Shown here piece after piece: positions 6,028 through 7,131 of a stretch of 7,131 nucleotides of DNA. This DNA comes from SHZI01 sp964391025 (lineage in GTDB: Bacteria > Pseudomonadota > Gammaproteobacteria > Steroidobacterales > GCA-2729495): NCBI GenBank assembly GCA_964391025.1, contig CAYMKJ010000072.1, positions 1-7,131 of the forward strand, read 5' to 3'. Each line of letters starts with the position of its first letter. Position 1 is the first letter of the stretch. The position numbers were made by a program, and so were the translations under genes. The notes beneath the pieces were generated by a model that did not search any database, had not been told where the DNA came from, and worked only from the letters and a program-made list of their open reading frames with translations.

Positions 6028-6045
6028 TTTCCTCGCGGAGGACGC

Positions 6046-6864
6046 ATGACGCTCATCACTGGCACCATCATCACGCTCAACGAAGAAGACCAGATCGAGG
6101 CGTGCATCGCTTCGCTGCGAAGGGTCTGCGCCGAGGTTGGGGTGGTTGATTCCCTGAGTACCGATCAGACCGTCGAACTGGCAATTGCCGCTGGAGCCCG
6201 CGTCATTCCTCAGGCTTACCTCGGCGAGGGCCCGCAACGTAACCTCACCGAAAAGCACGCCGCGCACGACTGGATACTGGCGCTTGACGCGGATGAACGG
6301 CTCGACGATGAGCTGGCAGCGACCATCCAGACGCTGCTACTCGCGGATCCGACCGATGCCTACGAGTTCAACCGGAAGAGCTACATTGGTCCCCGCTGGA
6401 TTCGCGGTCCAGGGTTTTATCCCGACTTTGTGACGCGTCTCTACAATCGCACCCGCGCTGCCTACGAGCCGAAGCCCGGCCATGCCGGTGTGCTTGCGCC
6501 GCGCGTGCGCCGCATCCCCGGCCACATCCTCCACTACACCTACGACAGCCTTAGCGACTGGATCGCCAAGATCAACTGGCTGACGTCCCGCGACGCGAAG
6601 GGCATGTTCAAGGCCGGCCGGCCCGAGTCGGCAACGAAGCCAGTAGTGAGCGCCCTGGGGGCTGGGTTCCGTCAGCTCGTCCTGCGGGGCGGGATATTCA
6701 GGGGGGCGGACGGCTGGCTGGTGACCATGACCAGCATGTTCCGGTCCTTCATGAAGTACCAGAAGCTGAACGAGCTACACGAGGAACTCCGCCGGGCTGG
6801 TGGGCCGGATGGCAAGGATCCCGGGCTGCAGCTCGGCCATATCCGGGGCCCTGGCCGCCGGTAA
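6046..6864 (+). CDS. Family 2 glycosyltransferase, WaaE/KdtX-like
   Basis: A 272-residue GT-A fold glycosyltransferase of family GT2, acting at the cytoplasmic face of the inner membrane on lipopolysaccharide core or another surface glycan. The N terminus GTIITLNEEDQI (6-17) is the first nucleotide-binding strand; VVDSLSTDQT (33-42) carries the conserved Asp35; LALDADERL (78-86) contains the DxD-type metal/nucleotide-sugar motif (Asp81, Asp83). The C-terminal half, HYTYDSLSDWIAKINWLTSR (163-182) followed by amphipathic helices and KYQKLNELHEE, is typical of the WaaE/KdtX lipopolysaccharide core glucosyltransferase group. Donor and acceptor cannot be read from sequence, so no symbol is given. 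The start is supported by GGAGGA 3 nt before the ATG. It is transcribed away from the kamA operon and converges on a second glycosyltransferase, suggesting the edge of an envelope-polysaccharide locus. Confidence 0.88.
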   Translation: MTLITGTIITLNEEDQIEACIASLRRVCAEVGVVDSLSTDQTVELAIAAGARVIPQAYLGEGPQRNLTEKHAAHDWILALDADERLDDELAATIQTLLLADPTDAYEFNRKSYIGPRWIRGPGFYPDFVTRLYNRTRAAYEPKPGHAGVLAPRVRRIPGHILHYTYDSLSDWIAKINWLTSRDAKGMFKAGRPESATKPVVSALGAGFRQLVLRGGIFRGADGWLVTMTSMFRSFMKYQKLNELHEELRRAGGPDGKDPGLQLGHIRGPGRR

Positions 6865-6883
6865 GGCTGCTCCGGCCAGGCCC
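6846..6883. other. GC-rich stem-loop across the GT2 stop codon
   Basis: GGGCCCTGGCC (6846-6856) can pair with GGCCAGGCCC (6874-6883) with one bulged C, forming a hairpin that encloses the GT2 stop codon TAA (6862-6864). No T-tract follows on either strand, so it is not a classical intrinsic terminator. It could act as a 3' end stabiliser or pause site between the two convergent genes. Low-certainty call. Confidence 0.3.
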
Positions 6884-6897
6884 TGTCAGGCCCTGTC
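6878..6897. repeat. 10-bp perfect tandem duplication
   Basis: AGGCCCTGTC occurs twice in direct tandem (6878-6887 and 6888-6897), with the next base A starting a third unit. The second copy runs into the stop codon (TGA, complement of 6896-6898) of the minus-strand glycosyltransferase, so a duplication here may have affected only the sequence just after that gene. Confidence 0.7.
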
Positions 6898-7131
6898 AAG
6901 TGTGGCCCGCTAGTTCCTGGAAAAGGGCCAGATGGGCAGAAACCGAATCCTCCAGCCGGAAGCGTGCGCCGATGCGTTCCCGCGCCCGGGCTCCCATGCG
7001 CCGGTTGGCCTCCGGGTCCCGGTAAAGCCGCAGCACCGCGTTGGCGAGCGCCCTGGCATCCCCCGGAGGCACCACGAGTCCGCTCACTCCGTCCTCGACC
7101 AGTTCCGCGCTGCCCCCAGTGGTGGTCACGA
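6896..7131 (-). CDS. Glycosyltransferase family 4-like protein, C-terminal part (partial)
   Basis: The last 78 or so codons of a GT-B fold glycosyltransferase; the 5' portion lies beyond the right window edge. The visible residues begin VTTTGGSAELVEDGVSGLVV, the typical nucleotide-sugar-binding segment of GT4 enzymes, in which the Glu of GGxxE is the second Glu of the EX7E motif. PPGDARALANAVLRLYRD and the Arg-rich helix up to ERIGARFRLE follow, as is usual at the GT4 C terminus. The codon at 7129-7127 is GTG, but it is an internal valine, not a start. The gene converges on the GT2 gene with 31 nt between stops, and both probably serve lipopolysaccharide or other surface-glycan synthesis. Donor and acceptor are unknown. 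Confidence 0.85.
   Translation of the reverse strand, partial: VTTTGGSAELVEDGVSGLVVPPGDARALANAVLRLYRDPEANRRMGARARERIGARFRLEDSVSAHLALFQELAGHT

Larger units (their letters stand above)
5662..6045. other. Divergent intergenic region between kamA operon and GT2 gene
   Basis: A 384-bp region with no convincing gene. The only sizeable open frame (5714-5938, minus, 74 codons) lacks a recognisable domain and a good ribosome site. The region is relatively AT-rich at 5860-5925, unlike its surroundings, which fits promoter DNA. It contains a dyad with extra half-sites at 5778-5822 and candidate promoters for each direction. I saw no riboswitch consensus (including the lysine riboswitch) in the roughly 225-nt leader predicted for the minus-strand operon. 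Confidence 0.6.

Noticed and set aside
1..7131. CRISPR array, insertion sequence or phage attachment site
   Set aside because: No regularly spaced repeats, transposase, integrase or terminal inverted repeats were seen on either strand.

Overview
The window looks like a GC-rich gammaproteobacterial chromosome segment. The 23S rRNA tail and the 5S rRNA are E. coli-like, coding density is high, and the genes show strong G/C bias at third codon positions. A halophilic or alkaliphilic member of the Chromatiales is my guess, but only from overall impression; no gene here fixes the genus.

Layout. Positions 1-479 hold the distal end of an rRNA operon on the + strand: the 3' end of 23S, a structured spacer without a tRNA, a complete 5S gene, and a strong intrinsic terminator with a GCAA tetraloop. 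Only 16 bases after the terminator T-run, the Mg2+ channel/transporter gene mgtE (496-1848, +) starts, with no visible Shine-Dalgarno. It converges on a four-gene minus-strand operon (5661 down to 1845); the two converging stop codons share one CTAG.

The operon encodes, in transcription order, a KamA-type radical-SAM/PLP lysine 2,3-aminomutase, two different D-Ala-D-Ala-ligase-like ATP-grasp enzymes, and a small GNAT acetyltransferase. The genes overlap by 16 and 4 nt and are then separated by 15 nt, so they are almost certainly co-transcribed and translationally coupled. The second ATP-grasp gene probably starts at a GTG inside the overlap, not at the far upstream start that the open frame would allow. 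The gene set suggests that L-lysine (or a related alpha-amino acid) is turned into a beta-amino acid, joined by one or two ATP-dependent amide ligations and N-acetylated, giving a small beta-amino-acid pseudopeptide. A compatible solute, by analogy with N-epsilon-acetyl-beta-lysine and NAGGN, or a small secondary metabolite are both possible. This is the most interesting part of the window.

A 384-bp divergent intergenic region (5662-6045) separates this operon from envelope-glycan genes. It carries a candidate promoter for the operon, a 15-bp perfect dyad with extra half-sites, and a candidate promoter for the rightward gene. The right end holds a complete GT2 glycosyltransferase of the WaaE/KdtX kind (6046-6864, +), converging on the C-terminal end of a GT4-like glycosyltransferase (6896 to the window edge, -), which fits a lipopolysaccharide or other surface-polysaccharide locus.
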